Shown here: piece after piece, positions 1 through 7,481 of the stretch
Layout: the number at the start of each line of letters is the position of its first letter
Position numbering within the stretch: position 1 is the stretch's first letter
Source: Butyricicoccus sp.
GTDB lineage: Bacteria > Bacillota > Clostridia > Oscillospirales > Butyricicoccaceae
DNA length: 49,413 nt
Direction of reading: 5' to 3'
Assembly (NCBI GenBank): GCA_020025885.1
Contig: JAHHRJ010000010.1
Location: 1 to 49,413, forward strand
Translations under genes and position numbers: made by a program
The notes under the pieces: model-generated
Databases searched by the model: none
What the model was told of the DNA's origin: nothing
Seen by the model: only the letters and a program-made list of their open reading frames with translations

Positions 1-106
1 CATGCCAATTTTGAGTGTATCGCTAGTATTTGCCACTATATGCAAAATATGCGGCAGGCATATGAGCCAGATTTTGGAAGAAATTGCGTGCGAGTTACTC
101 AAAAAC

Positions 107-316
107 AGATAAAACGAGTTTTATCTCAGCTTGTCGAAAAAGTCTTTTCGCTGTTTTGTTATGGAGCAAAGCGACCCTAAATTTTCAAACTCCAAGGACA
201 TGCGCCTTGGAGTTTGCCCGCGCCCCGGGCAACGTGCGCCTTAGTAGACAGCTTGCTGGTCAAGTCACTCAAAGCGGAGCGGATTTGCGCTGTTTCGGCA
301 GTGCGGTGTTTTTTTT
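107..316 (+). repeat. Terminator-bracketed hairpin repeat, copy 1
   Basis: Left bracketing hairpin at 107-126 (AGATAAAA/TTTTATCT, A-tract just before it). Right bracketing hairpin at 287-304 (GCGCTG/CAGTGC), followed by eight T. Between them are a left-end module (TTGTCGAAAAAGTC), a 12-bp stem at 186-216, a GC-rich piece and a module with a GCTGGTC half-stem. A 40-nt stretch near 250-289 is identical to the reverse complement of a piece of the copy near 4.8 kb. The 12-bp stem carries a C-G pair where the copy near 25.7 kb has A-T. I see no convincing gene in 1-353; a 107-codon frame across the repeat has no ribosome site. Confidence 0.8.
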
Positions 317-353
317 GAAGCATCTCAACAGATTTCTGTCCGGTCTCAAAACA

Positions 354-383
354 TTACAAAGTGCACCAAACTTGTGTTATACT
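354..383 (+). promoter_or_regulatory. Putative promoter of the two-component operon
   Basis: A -35-like TTACAA (354-359) is followed after 18 nt by TATACT (378-383), just downstream of the T-tract of repeat copy 1. It is about 85 nt before the regulator start. Confidence 0.5.
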
Positions 384-467
384 GTTATTAGAGACAAATC
401 AAAATGAAAAATGCAAGCCCTGCAAAAAGAACAGGTGGTACGGATTTCAGATAAGGAGGATATCGTT

Positions 468-1142
468 TTGCGTATTTTAGTAGCTGAAGATGAGAGAGAT
501 ATGAATGCGCTGGTCTGCCGCACGCTAAAGCGAGCGGGATACAGTGTGGATGCTTGTTTTGATGGTGCTGAAGCACTGGACTATCTTGCGGGGGCGGAAT
601 ATGATTGTCTGCTGTTGGATGTGATGATGCCCCAGCTTGATGGACATGCTCTGGTGCAGACGATCCGAGCAGAGGGAAATGCTGTACCCGTGATTTTCCT
701 AACCGCGCGCGATAGTATACAGGATCGAATCGCAGGTTTAGATCTGGGTGCGGACGATTATCTCGTAAAACCATTCGATTTTGACGAATTGCTCGCCCGC
801 ATTCGTGCTGTAACCCGAAAGTATAGTACGAAAAAGACCAGTATATTCACCTTGGCAGATCTCACAGTGGATACCAGCGGTCATACGGTCACGAGAGGTG
901 GCACAGCAATCAAGCTCTCTGCGAAGGAGTATGCCATTTTAGAGTATCTCATGCGGCATCAGGGAATAATAGTATCCCGAACGCAACTCGAAAACCATGT
1001 ATGGAATTATGACTATGAAGGCGGCTCGAATGTGGTGGATGTGTATATCACCTATCTGCGTAAAAAATTGGATGGCGGGTTTGATCAAAAACTGCTGCAT
1101 ACTGTTCGGGGAGCTGGCTGGGTGATGCGGGAGGAGCCATGA
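468..1142 (+). CDS. OmpR/PhoB-family response regulator
   Basis: A 224-residue cytoplasmic DNA-binding response regulator. The receiver domain (about 1-115) has the acidic pair E7-D8, phospho-acceptor D51 in LLLDVMMP and the conserved Lys in DDYLVKPFD. The C-terminal winged helix (about 130-222) shows the GAGWVMR ending typical of OmpR members. I chose the TTG at 468 because AAGGAGGA lies 7 nt upstream and the receiver fold begins right there; an ATG at 411 would add 19 residues with no homology. The stop overlaps the kinase start by 4 nt (ATGA), indicating translational coupling. The next genes encode PepSY proteins, and phased direct repeats ahead of the first suggest it is a target. Confidence 0.95.
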   Translation: MRILVAEDERDMNALVCRTLKRAGYSVDACFDGAEALDYLAGAEYDCLLLDVMMPQLDGHALVQTIRAEGNAVPVIFLTARDSIQDRIAGLDLGADDYLVKPFDFDELLARIRAVTRKYSTKKTSIFTLADLTVDTSGHTVTRGGTAIKLSAKEYAILEYLMRHQGIIVSRTQLENHVWNYDYEGGSNVVDVYITYLRKKLDGGFDQKLLHTVRGAGWVMREEP

Positions 1143-2494
1143 GACGATCCATCAAACAGAAACTTACGATTTGGATCGCGCTGCTTATGTTGCTGTCAGT
1201 CGTTCTGGTGCTAGGAATTTTGATGTCAGTCAGCAATTCTGTGGTGATGGATCACACAAAATCACAATTGGAGATCACCCTGCGGAGCAAACTGCCTGAT
1301 ATCTCCAAAGAAAATGGAAAACTGGTATTTGCGAAGGGTTTTTCTTTTGTGGAAAATGGGGTTTACACCATTGTGTATAATGAAAGAGGTGCGCTGCTCG
1401 CCGGACAAATGCCCCTGTCTTTTCCAGATGGGGTCGCCTTTGAAAATGGTGTTATTCATACAGTGGGAGACTACCATGTTCTGGATTTTCGCTTGCCCTT
1501 TGGGTGGAGTGACAGTGTATGGGTACGAGGTGTCATTCCAGTGGTGAACACAGATGATATTGTGGATGCCTTTCGTGTCGTTGGGCTAGTTCTGCTGCCG
1601 CTCATGGTCATAGTAAGTGGCACTGGTGCATATCTACTCTCGCGTTCAACCGTCCGCCCCATTGACCGTATCATCTCTGCGGCAGAGGCGATTGGAGAGG
1701 GACGCGATCTATCCCGCCGCATTGGGCTGCCAACTGGTCGGGATGAGATTAGCCGCATGGGTGCAGCCTTTGATCGGATGTTTGCCAGACTGGAGACCTC
1801 CTTTGAAACAGAAAAGCAATTCACTTCTGATGTTTCCCATGAACTGCGCACCCCCATTGCAGTCATTCTGGCACAGTGCGAAGAGACAAGATTGCATACC
1901 ATGACAGAGGAGGAATACCAAAAGGCTTTTGCTGTTGTGGAGCGACAGGCAAAGCGCATGTCCACTATGATCGGTCAGCTCTTACAAATGACACGGCTGG
2001 AACAAGGGACACAGCGAGTTGTTTTTGAGCAGGCAGATCTGAGTGAGCTTGTGGAGGTTGTGTGTGCAGAACAGCCTGTCTCTGAAAAAGGGATTGTACT
2101 TGAAACTGACTTGCAAATGGATGTCGAGGCATGGTTTGATATTACACTGATGAGTCGGTTGTTACAAAATCTTTTGAATAACGCCACGCGTTATGGACGG
2201 GAGAACGGTCACATCTGGGTAACGCTTCGAAGAAATGGAGATGAGGTAACGCTCGCGGTACGAGATGATGGAATTGGTATCCCAGCAGATAAATTGGATA
2301 AAATCTGGCAGCGGTTCTATCAGGCAGACAATGCGCGAGGCGCCGAAAGCGGTGCAGGGCTAGGGCTGACAATGGTGCAGCAAATTGCCTTAATTCATGG
2401 TGGTCAGGTAAAGGTTGACAGCATTGAGGGTGCTGGAAGCTGTTTTACCCTGCGTTTTCCAGCAGAAAATTCTCAAAAGGCGCAACTTAATTGA
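1139..2494 (+). CDS. Membrane sensor histidine kinase
   Basis: A 451-residue partner kinase. It has two membrane segments (about 10-32 and 145-168) flanking an extracytoplasmic sensor of about 110 residues, then HAMP (about 169-222), a HisKA helix with phospho-His234 in SDVSHELRTPI, and an HATPase_c domain with the N box (NNATRYG), G1 (DDGIGIP) and G2 (GAGLGLTMV). Length and order are normal for the EnvZ/PhoR class. The signal is unknown; the exported PepSY proteins downstream hint at envelope surveillance, which is inference. Translation starts inside the regulator stop codon. Confidence 0.95.
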   Translation: MRRSIKQKLTIWIALLMLLSVVLVLGILMSVSNSVVMDHTKSQLEITLRSKLPDISKENGKLVFAKGFSFVENGVYTIVYNERGALLAGQMPLSFPDGVAFENGVIHTVGDYHVLDFRLPFGWSDSVWVRGVIPVVNTDDIVDAFRVVGLVLLPLMVIVSGTGAYLLSRSTVRPIDRIISAAEAIGEGRDLSRRIGLPTGRDEISRMGAAFDRMFARLETSFETEKQFTSDVSHELRTPIAVILAQCEETRLHTMTEEEYQKAFAVVERQAKRMSTMIGQLLQMTRLEQGTQRVVFEQADLSELVEVVCAEQPVSEKGIVLETDLQMDVEAWFDITLMSRLLQNLLNNATRYGRENGHIWVTLRRNGDEVTLAVRDDGIGIPADKLDKIWQRFYQADNARGAESGAGLGLTMVQQIALIHGGQVKVDSIEGAGSCFTLRFPAENSQKAQLN

Positions 2495-2552
2495 TTACTT
2501 TCTGTTCCGATTTTCTCAATTTTATTTTAGGGATGGGCATGAAAATTTTTTC

Positions 2553-2589
2553 TAGTTTTAATGTAGTTCTAAAGTTTTACTGGTATGAT
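2553..2589 (+). promoter_or_regulatory. Extended -10 promoter with phased direct repeats
   Basis: TAGTTTTA (2553-2560) and TAGTTCTA (2564-2571) lie 11 bp apart, followed by AAGTTTTA (2572-2579). They run into an extended -10, TGGTATGAT (2581-2589), that has no good -35. This layout is typical of OmpR/PhoB-type activation, so the adjacent regulator may bind here. Binding is inferred. Confidence 0.5.
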
Positions 2590-2621
2590 AGACACAGTGA
2601 AAGAAATGAGGTACAAATGAT

Positions 2622-3608
2622 ATGAAGCAAAAATTATCTTTTGTATTAGGGGGTCTCCTGATTGCGGGCGTGATGGTTGGTTGCTCTGCCGAAGCCAAGC
2701 CTCAAGAGACTGCCTATATCAGTAGGGACAAGGCGCGCGCAGTTGCACTGGCAGCGGCTGGTGTAGATGCTGGCAGTGCAAGCATAACAGATACACAGCT
2801 CTCTGAACGGGATGGCATGGCCTACTATGAGATTGATTTCACCGCTGCGGGTATGGAATATAACTATTCTGTTGATGCGGTGACTGGCATTGTGATTGAA
2901 TCAAAAAATGAAACGCCGTTAGATAATGGTAGTGCTGTCACAGACTACGATGCACTGAGCTCTGCCCCCGTAAGAGATGACGCTGCCGTGACCGATTTTG
3001 ATACCACAAACACTGGCTCTAATAATGTTGCAGCAAATACTGGTGGAACAACTGGTGGAACAAGCAGTGGTGGGGCAAACGCTGCCAAAGCACCAACTGC
3101 CCCTTCTCAGACTGCACCAACTCCACCAGCTTCACCAGCTCCACCAGCCGTAGCATCTAAAGAGATTACGCTCGAACAGGCGAAGCAGATCGCGTTGGAG
3201 CACGCAGGGAAAACCAATGTAACTTTTGTCAAAGCGGAGAAGGATTTTGATGATGGAGCGTGGGTTTATGAGATTGAGTTCATCACCCAGTCTGGAAACA
3301 GCTATCAAGAGTATGACTATGAGATCAGTGCTTCTACGGGAAAAGTTTTGAGCTTCGACTACGATGCAGAGAGCTATGCACCACCAAAGCAGGATACTGC
3401 CACAAAAACAGAGGCTGAAGTACGAAAGATCGCACTGGCGAAAGTTCCTGGTGCAAAGGCATCTGATTGTATCTTATCACTAGATCAAGATGACGGCCGT
3501 TTGGTGTATGAGGGAAAAATCATCCATAACCAAATGGAATATGAATTTGAGATCGATGCACACAGTGGTACAATTTTGGAATGGGATGTAGAATCTATTT
3601 ATGATTGA
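2622..3608 (+). CDS. PepSY-repeat lipoprotein
   Basis: A 328-residue exported lipoprotein. The signal peptide ends in a lipobox-like VMVGC with Cys21 as lipidation site. Three PepSY units follow (about 33-95, 182-245 and 262-326), each with the YEIDF...VDAVTG or YEIEF...ISASTG core. Units 1 and 2 are separated by a low-complexity Gly/Ala/Pro/Thr linker (about 100-180). PepSY domains are best known as protease propeptide-like inhibitors, but here no peptidase is attached, so the job may be binding or regulating something at the cell surface. The ribosome site is weak (GAGGT, 9 nt). Its last two PepSY units are close relatives of those in the next gene, so the pair is a duplication with domain swapping. 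Confidence 0.9.
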   Translation: MKQKLSFVLGGLLIAGVMVGCSAEAKPQETAYISRDKARAVALAAAGVDAGSASITDTQLSERDGMAYYEIDFTAAGMEYNYSVDAVTGIVIESKNETPLDNGSAVTDYDALSSAPVRDDAAVTDFDTTNTGSNNVAANTGGTTGGTSSGGANAAKAPTAPSQTAPTPPASPAPPAVASKEITLEQAKQIALEHAGKTNVTFVKAEKDFDDGAWVYEIEFITQSGNSYQEYDYEISASTGKVLSFDYDAESYAPPKQDTATKTEAEVRKIALAKVPGAKASDCILSLDQDDGRLVYEGKIIHNQMEYEFEIDAHSGTILEWDVESIYD

Positions 3609-3632
3609 TTGAATTCAAGGAGGAAAATTAAT

Positions 3633-4763
3633 ATGAAACACCAAACGATTACACGACTACTCTGCACAGCAGCTCTAACCACAATGCTGTGCGGTGCGGC
3701 AAGCGCATCAACTGCTGTAACGGCTCAGCTTGACCCCAATGTTACTGTTCAGATTGATGGTACAACTCGTACCTTCTATAATGTACAGGGACAGGAAGTG
3801 CATCCGATTGTCTATATGGGCACAACCTATCTCCCGCTGCGCTCTATTGGTGAACTTATGAACAAAAATGTGGACTGGAACAATGCCACCAATACTGTTA
3901 CCATTGGTGGCACGCGTACCACAGGTAATACGACTGGAACGCCGGATCATATGGCAAAGCAGACCAACATCACTTTTCATTTGAGTCCTGAAATCACGGT
4001 TGTGATCGATGGCACAGCGCGCACTTTCTATGGTGCGGATGGAAAACAGGTCGTTCCAGCAGTATATAATGGTTCTATTTATCTGCCAATTCGTTCTATG
4101 GGCGAAATCATGAATAAGACTGTTTCGTGGGATGGAACAACCCAGACGGTTATGTTAAATTCTGTTTCTGGTGGTGCTATAACAGACTATGATACAGGGA
4201 ACAATAGCGCTCCAGTTGCCCCACAACCTGCACCGTCTGCTCCAGTTGCCCCACAGCCTGCACCGCCAGTCTCTACAACTCCATCTTCGCCAATAACATT
4301 GGAGCAAGCCAAGCAGATTGCCTTAAATCACGCTGGGAAAACTGCTTCTGAAGTAACTTTTGTCAAGACAAAAAAGGATTTTGACGATGGTCGCTGGGAG
4401 TATGAGATCGAGTTCATCGCTTCCTCTGCAAATGGCCATTTGGAATATGACTATGAGATTGATGCCGCTACTGGAAAGATTCTGAGCTACGATTATGACG
4501 CAGAGAATTATGCGCCTCCTGTTGTTACCCAGCCAACACCTTCTGGCGGCAAGGGAATCAGTGCAGAGACAGCAAAAAGGACTGCTCTCGCTCGTGTTCC
4601 TGGTGCAACTCTAGCCAACCTGTATGAGTTCAAGCGAGATTTTGACGACGGTCGTTGGGAGTATGAAGGCAAGATCGTTTACAAAACTATGGAGTATGAA
4701 TTTACCATCGACGCTTCCACTGGAGCAATTCTGGAGTGGGATGTAGAATCCATTTATGACTAA
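3633..4763 (+). CDS. Secreted copper-amine-oxidase-N / PepSY protein
   Basis: A 376-residue exported protein. The ATG at 3633 is preceded by AAGGAGGAA and opens a signal peptide (about 1-27, cleavage near ASA). Two copper amine oxidase N-terminal-like repeats follow (about 32-90 and 105-170), each with YLP[LI]RS[IM]GE[IL]MN and a closing W-D/N...TVT/M strand. A Pro-rich linker with APVAPQPAP repeats leads to two PepSY units (about 215-285 and 300-374). In Clostridia the first domain is a stalk or wall-associated module, not a catalytic one. It follows the PepSY lipoprotein by 24 nt and is probably co-transcribed. Two near-identical PepSY tails (ending WDVESIYD) show recent duplication. Confidence 0.88.
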   Translation: MKHQTITRLLCTAALTTMLCGAASASTAVTAQLDPNVTVQIDGTTRTFYNVQGQEVHPIVYMGTTYLPLRSIGELMNKNVDWNNATNTVTIGGTRTTGNTTGTPDHMAKQTNITFHLSPEITVVIDGTARTFYGADGKQVVPAVYNGSIYLPIRSMGEIMNKTVSWDGTTQTVMLNSVSGGAITDYDTGNNSAPVAPQPAPSAPVAPQPAPPVSTTPSSPITLEQAKQIALNHAGKTASEVTFVKTKKDFDDGRWEYEIEFIASSANGHLEYDYEIDAATGKILSYDYDAENYAPPVVTQPTPSGGKGISAETAKRTALARVPGATLANLYEFKRDFDDGRWEYEGKIVYKTMEYEFTIDASTGAILEWDVESIYD

Positions 4764-4779
4764 GAGATAATATAAAAAA

Positions 4780-4969
4780 GCTGTCAGCTAAGCTGGCAGC
4801 TTGAGACTGTCGAAGAACTTCGACAGCCTATCCAGGGAAACCCAGTTCCCCTAGATACAGAGCAAATCCGCTCCGCTTTGAGTGACTTGACCAGCAAGCT
4901 GGTCACAGCCTTAGTGGAAAGACTTTTTTGACACGCTGAGACCGCGCTTTTGTAAAAGCGCGGTCTTTT
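4780..4969 (-). repeat. Terminator-bracketed hairpin repeat, copy 2
   Basis: Left bracketing hairpin at 4780-4800 (9-bp stem, six A before it). Right bracketing hairpin at 4940-4965 (GACCGCGC.../...GCGCGGTC, 12 bp) followed by TTTT. The core between them runs in reverse orientation: right-end module with a TGTCGAA...TTCGACA hairpin, a CTAGGGG-type module, a perfect GACCAGC/GCTGGTC hairpin at 4889-4904, and the left-end module. It lacks the 12-bp stem and the GC-rich module of the full-length copies. It lies between two convergent genes and probably serves both as transcript end. Confidence 0.8.
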
Positions 4970-4989
4970 GTGTTTTATTTCAGTCCTTG

Positions 4990-6987
4990 TTACTTTCCTT
5001 GAAAACGATCTAGCCAAGATTTTTTGAATGAGATCCCAAAAAATTTTTTTGCTTCTTCCAGATCCATCACCAGCCAGTCTCGTGACTTATGGGCTTCCAG
5101 CGTTTCTGGCAGTTCCTTTAAAATACGATCTGCTTCCCACGGTGCACCCGCATTGTATCGAAGTTCGTTGGCACGTACCGAAACTTCAAACGATGCACGA
5201 TTAATTTTCCATGCATTCCGAATGGTTTTGATTGCATAGCTTCCCGTTACTTTTTCGCTAAAATAGTCATCCAAGCACAACGGACACACATACTCAGGTA
5301 AGCCCTGTGGGATGCACTCTGAAAAAATATCCATCAATACACTTGAAGAAGCTGCCAAAATATCTGGTGCACTTTCTGAATCGTCTTTCTTCATTTCCTC
5401 CAAAAGATCGGACACGATTTCCAGCATCCTGCGTAGATATTCCCGATAAAATGCCGTGCCGATTTCTCGCTGCACGGTACGTACCACACTGCTGCGCATA
5501 ACTTCTGTGTTTGTCAGTCCAGCCTGCACACGGCAAATCACTGTACGGCGAATGACTTCTGGCATCACCGCTTTTACATCCTCATTCGCGCTGATGACAA
5601 CAGCCGGATAATGCACGAGTCCATCCGCAACACCAAAGTCATCATTCTTTATGGTTTCGATTGCATGCTGATTGAATCGTGTATTGGTCAGGTCATCTAC
5701 AATGATTGGTGCACCCTTTACTGTTCGTTTGAGTCCCTCAATGCTGGAACGGGTAAAATCTGGCGCAGAGATTTTCGGCTTTTGTCCAATCATCATTTTC
5801 AGCAAAGTTTCCAAAAAACTGGTTTTTCCCGCCTTACTCTGCCCATAGACCAACCCAAATACAGGATACGGCAGCAGGTTCTGGTTATATCGTACTGCCA
5901 TATCTCTCATACATGCCATAAAGGGAGAGCAGAAAAACCAATTGGCAAATTCAAAGTATCTCTGCTGCATGCCTATCACATCTCCATGGAACTTCTCATA
6001 TCCATCCATATATTTGATAAACAGTGCTACATCCCTTCTAACCTCTTCTTGTGCAGGCGCAAGATCAAGTGCATGATCATTGAGGTGCACGATTTTTTCA
6101 TCTGGAAAAACCTCAAACCGTGGATACTCATTTTGCAGCTCTTTTTCCTTAGTTTGGTTGGATACAACCTGTCTGCGGATGGTTTTTAACTTTTCTGGTG
6201 AAAGAATCAACTTGCCTTTCTTGTCTGGCCTTGGCAGAGATGGAGCCAATTTTGCTGCCAGATTTTTGACATCCAAAACAAAGCGTACTTCTTCCTTGTT
6301 TTCTTCCACGGGCTGCAATACAAGTGCCTTTTGAACCCGAATAGTTCTTCCAATGGGTAATTCTTCTAAATTTTCACTATCATCTGCACACAGGAGCGTC
6401 TGTTTCGCAATTTGATCTGTACTGCTTTCGCGCAATGCCGCATAGCATCCCCAATACCAATCATACGCTGCATCCCCATCCATATAACAGATATTCTCTC
6501 GTTGATGCCCACCAAAGGCTGAGAATGACATATTTGCTGACCCCATGATCACGCGTCTACGCCCATCTTTTGCAGATAACAAATAAATCTTTTCATGCGA
6601 CAAGACACTGCGTGCCACAAAAAAGCGCAAACTGCCTTCTTCAACACGGGAAACGAGATCTAACTTCATTTTTCCTGCGGTTTCCTGCATACGCTCAAGT
6701 ACTTTGCATTGATATGCCATGATCTCCTGCAATGAGTAAGAGATCACCTGATCACATCCAAAAATAACCTCTGCCTCTTCAAAGAGATCAAGCAGCTGAT
6801 ACACGAAACCAATTCCAGAAGAATATGTGATCGCATGCAAAATATCAAATCCAGAGAAAAGCGTTTCCCAAGACAAGGTATCGACTCCACAAAAATCTGC
6901 CTTTACAACATCCAATCCATTCTCAAAAAGTTTTTCTTTCCCAACTTCATTTTCCTCAGAAGCGTCAAAAAAAGATAAATTTTCCAC
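4990..6987 (-). CDS. Phospholipase D-like nuclease / P-loop ATPase fusion
   Basis: A 665-residue protein that I do not recognise as a named family. Residues about 40-180 look like a single PLD catalytic half: H131-x-K133 with GSAN (149-152), the HKD arrangement of PLD-type nucleases. Residues about 375-490 form a P-loop ATPase: Walker A GQSKAGKT (382-389), Walker B PIIVDD (427-432), an Asn-bearing VVISAN strand (463-468) and an RR pair (480-481). This order recalls SF3-type helicases or AAA+ proteins. The C-terminus (about 500-665) is helical with a CPLC pair. The GTG start at 6987 has AAGGTGG upstream. It stands alone: a MITE begins 28 nt upstream and a structured repeat lies downstream. Nuclease-plus-ATPase fusions are common in antiphage defence, so that role is inferred, not shown. 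Confidence 0.7.
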   Translation of the reverse strand: MENLSFFDASEENEVGKEKLFENGLDVVKADFCGVDTLSWETLFSGFDILHAITYSSGIGFVYQLLDLFEEAEVIFGCDQVISYSLQEIMAYQCKVLERMQETAGKMKLDLVSRVEEGSLRFFVARSVLSHEKIYLLSAKDGRRRVIMGSANMSFSAFGGHQRENICYMDGDAAYDWYWGCYAALRESSTDQIAKQTLLCADDSENLEELPIGRTIRVQKALVLQPVEENKEEVRFVLDVKNLAAKLAPSLPRPDKKGKLILSPEKLKTIRRQVVSNQTKEKELQNEYPRFEVFPDEKIVHLNDHALDLAPAQEEVRRDVALFIKYMDGYEKFHGDVIGMQQRYFEFANWFFCSPFMACMRDMAVRYNQNLLPYPVFGLVYGQSKAGKTSFLETLLKMMIGQKPKISAPDFTRSSIEGLKRTVKGAPIIVDDLTNTRFNQHAIETIKNDDFGVADGLVHYPAVVISANEDVKAVMPEVIRRTVICRVQAGLTNTEVMRSSVVRTVQREIGTAFYREYLRRMLEIVSDLLEEMKKDDSESAPDILAASSSVLMDIFSECIPQGLPEYVCPLCLDDYFSEKVTGSYAIKTIRNAWKINRASFEVSVRANELRYNAGAPWEADRILKELPETLEAHKSRDWLVMDLEEAKKFFGISFKKSWLDRFQGK

Positions 6988-7009
6988 CTATTTCACCACC
7001 TTAATCGCT

Positions 7010-7015
7010 ATTTTA
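7010..7015 (-). promoter_or_regulatory. Possible -10 at the MITE junction
   Basis: On the minus strand TAAAAT straddles the left edge of the MITE, using its TA target duplication, 23 nt before the PLD-ATPase start. No good -35 is visible inside the MITE. It is a weak candidate, but little native upstream sequence remains. Confidence 0.25.
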
Positions 7016-7236
7016 GGGCGTATCTGAAAACAACGAAATCGACGAATTTTTCGCAATGAGTATGTAGATGCAAGGAAAAAACGCAGGAATTCTTGATGGA
7101 TTTCAAGGATTCACAACGAATTTATGGCACGAAATTTTCGCAAAGCGCAGCAGATGACATTGTCGGTGTTGCCTTAATGTAGCAGATGCCGCTCATTGTA
7201 GAAAAAGACCAGAATTTTGACTTTTTAGATAGCTCC
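7016..7236. mobile_element. MITE with IS5/IS427-like ends, chimeric core
   Basis: Imperfect terminal inverted repeats GGGCGTATCTGAAAA (left) and GGAGCTATCTAAAAA (right, reverse complement) are flanked by TA on both sides (7014-7015, 7237-7238). No coding capacity. The outer parts match the MITE near 48.8 kb. The core (about 7082-7174) matches the MITE near 15.0 kb, ending in its TGCCTTA terminus, so this copy is a chimera. The rest of the gap to 7361 is AT-rich with nothing recognisable. Confidence 0.75.
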
Positions 7237-7353
7237 TAAATCAAATTTTCAGAATACACTGAGGGGAAGCATTTTTACGAAATTCTGTTTATAGTGTAAC
7301 CCAAATATTTTATCAATTCAATATTTCACACCCAATATGTAAACCATGCCTTG

Positions 7354-7397
7354 TCAAAAAAAATAACTGCTGTTGGTGGGCACAAACAGCAGTTATT
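7354..7397 (-). terminator. Intrinsic terminator of the AraC-type regulator gene
   Basis: Perfect 13-bp stem AATAACTGCTGTT (7362-7374) / AACAGCAGTTATT (7385-7397) with a 10-nt loop. Read on the minus strand it runs into eight T, about 85 nt beyond the regulator stop. Confidence 0.85.
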
Positions 7398-7481
7398 TTA
7401 TTGTTTCATTGCAATTGATTATCCAATATTTTCCATGCGCATTTTTATGCCAAATTTAGCATACTATGTATGTCTGTCAGT

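Noticed and set aside
84..407. A 107-codon open frame across repeat copy 1
   Set aside because: No ribosome site, composition follows the hairpin repeat, no recognisable domain; it is a by-product of the repeat.
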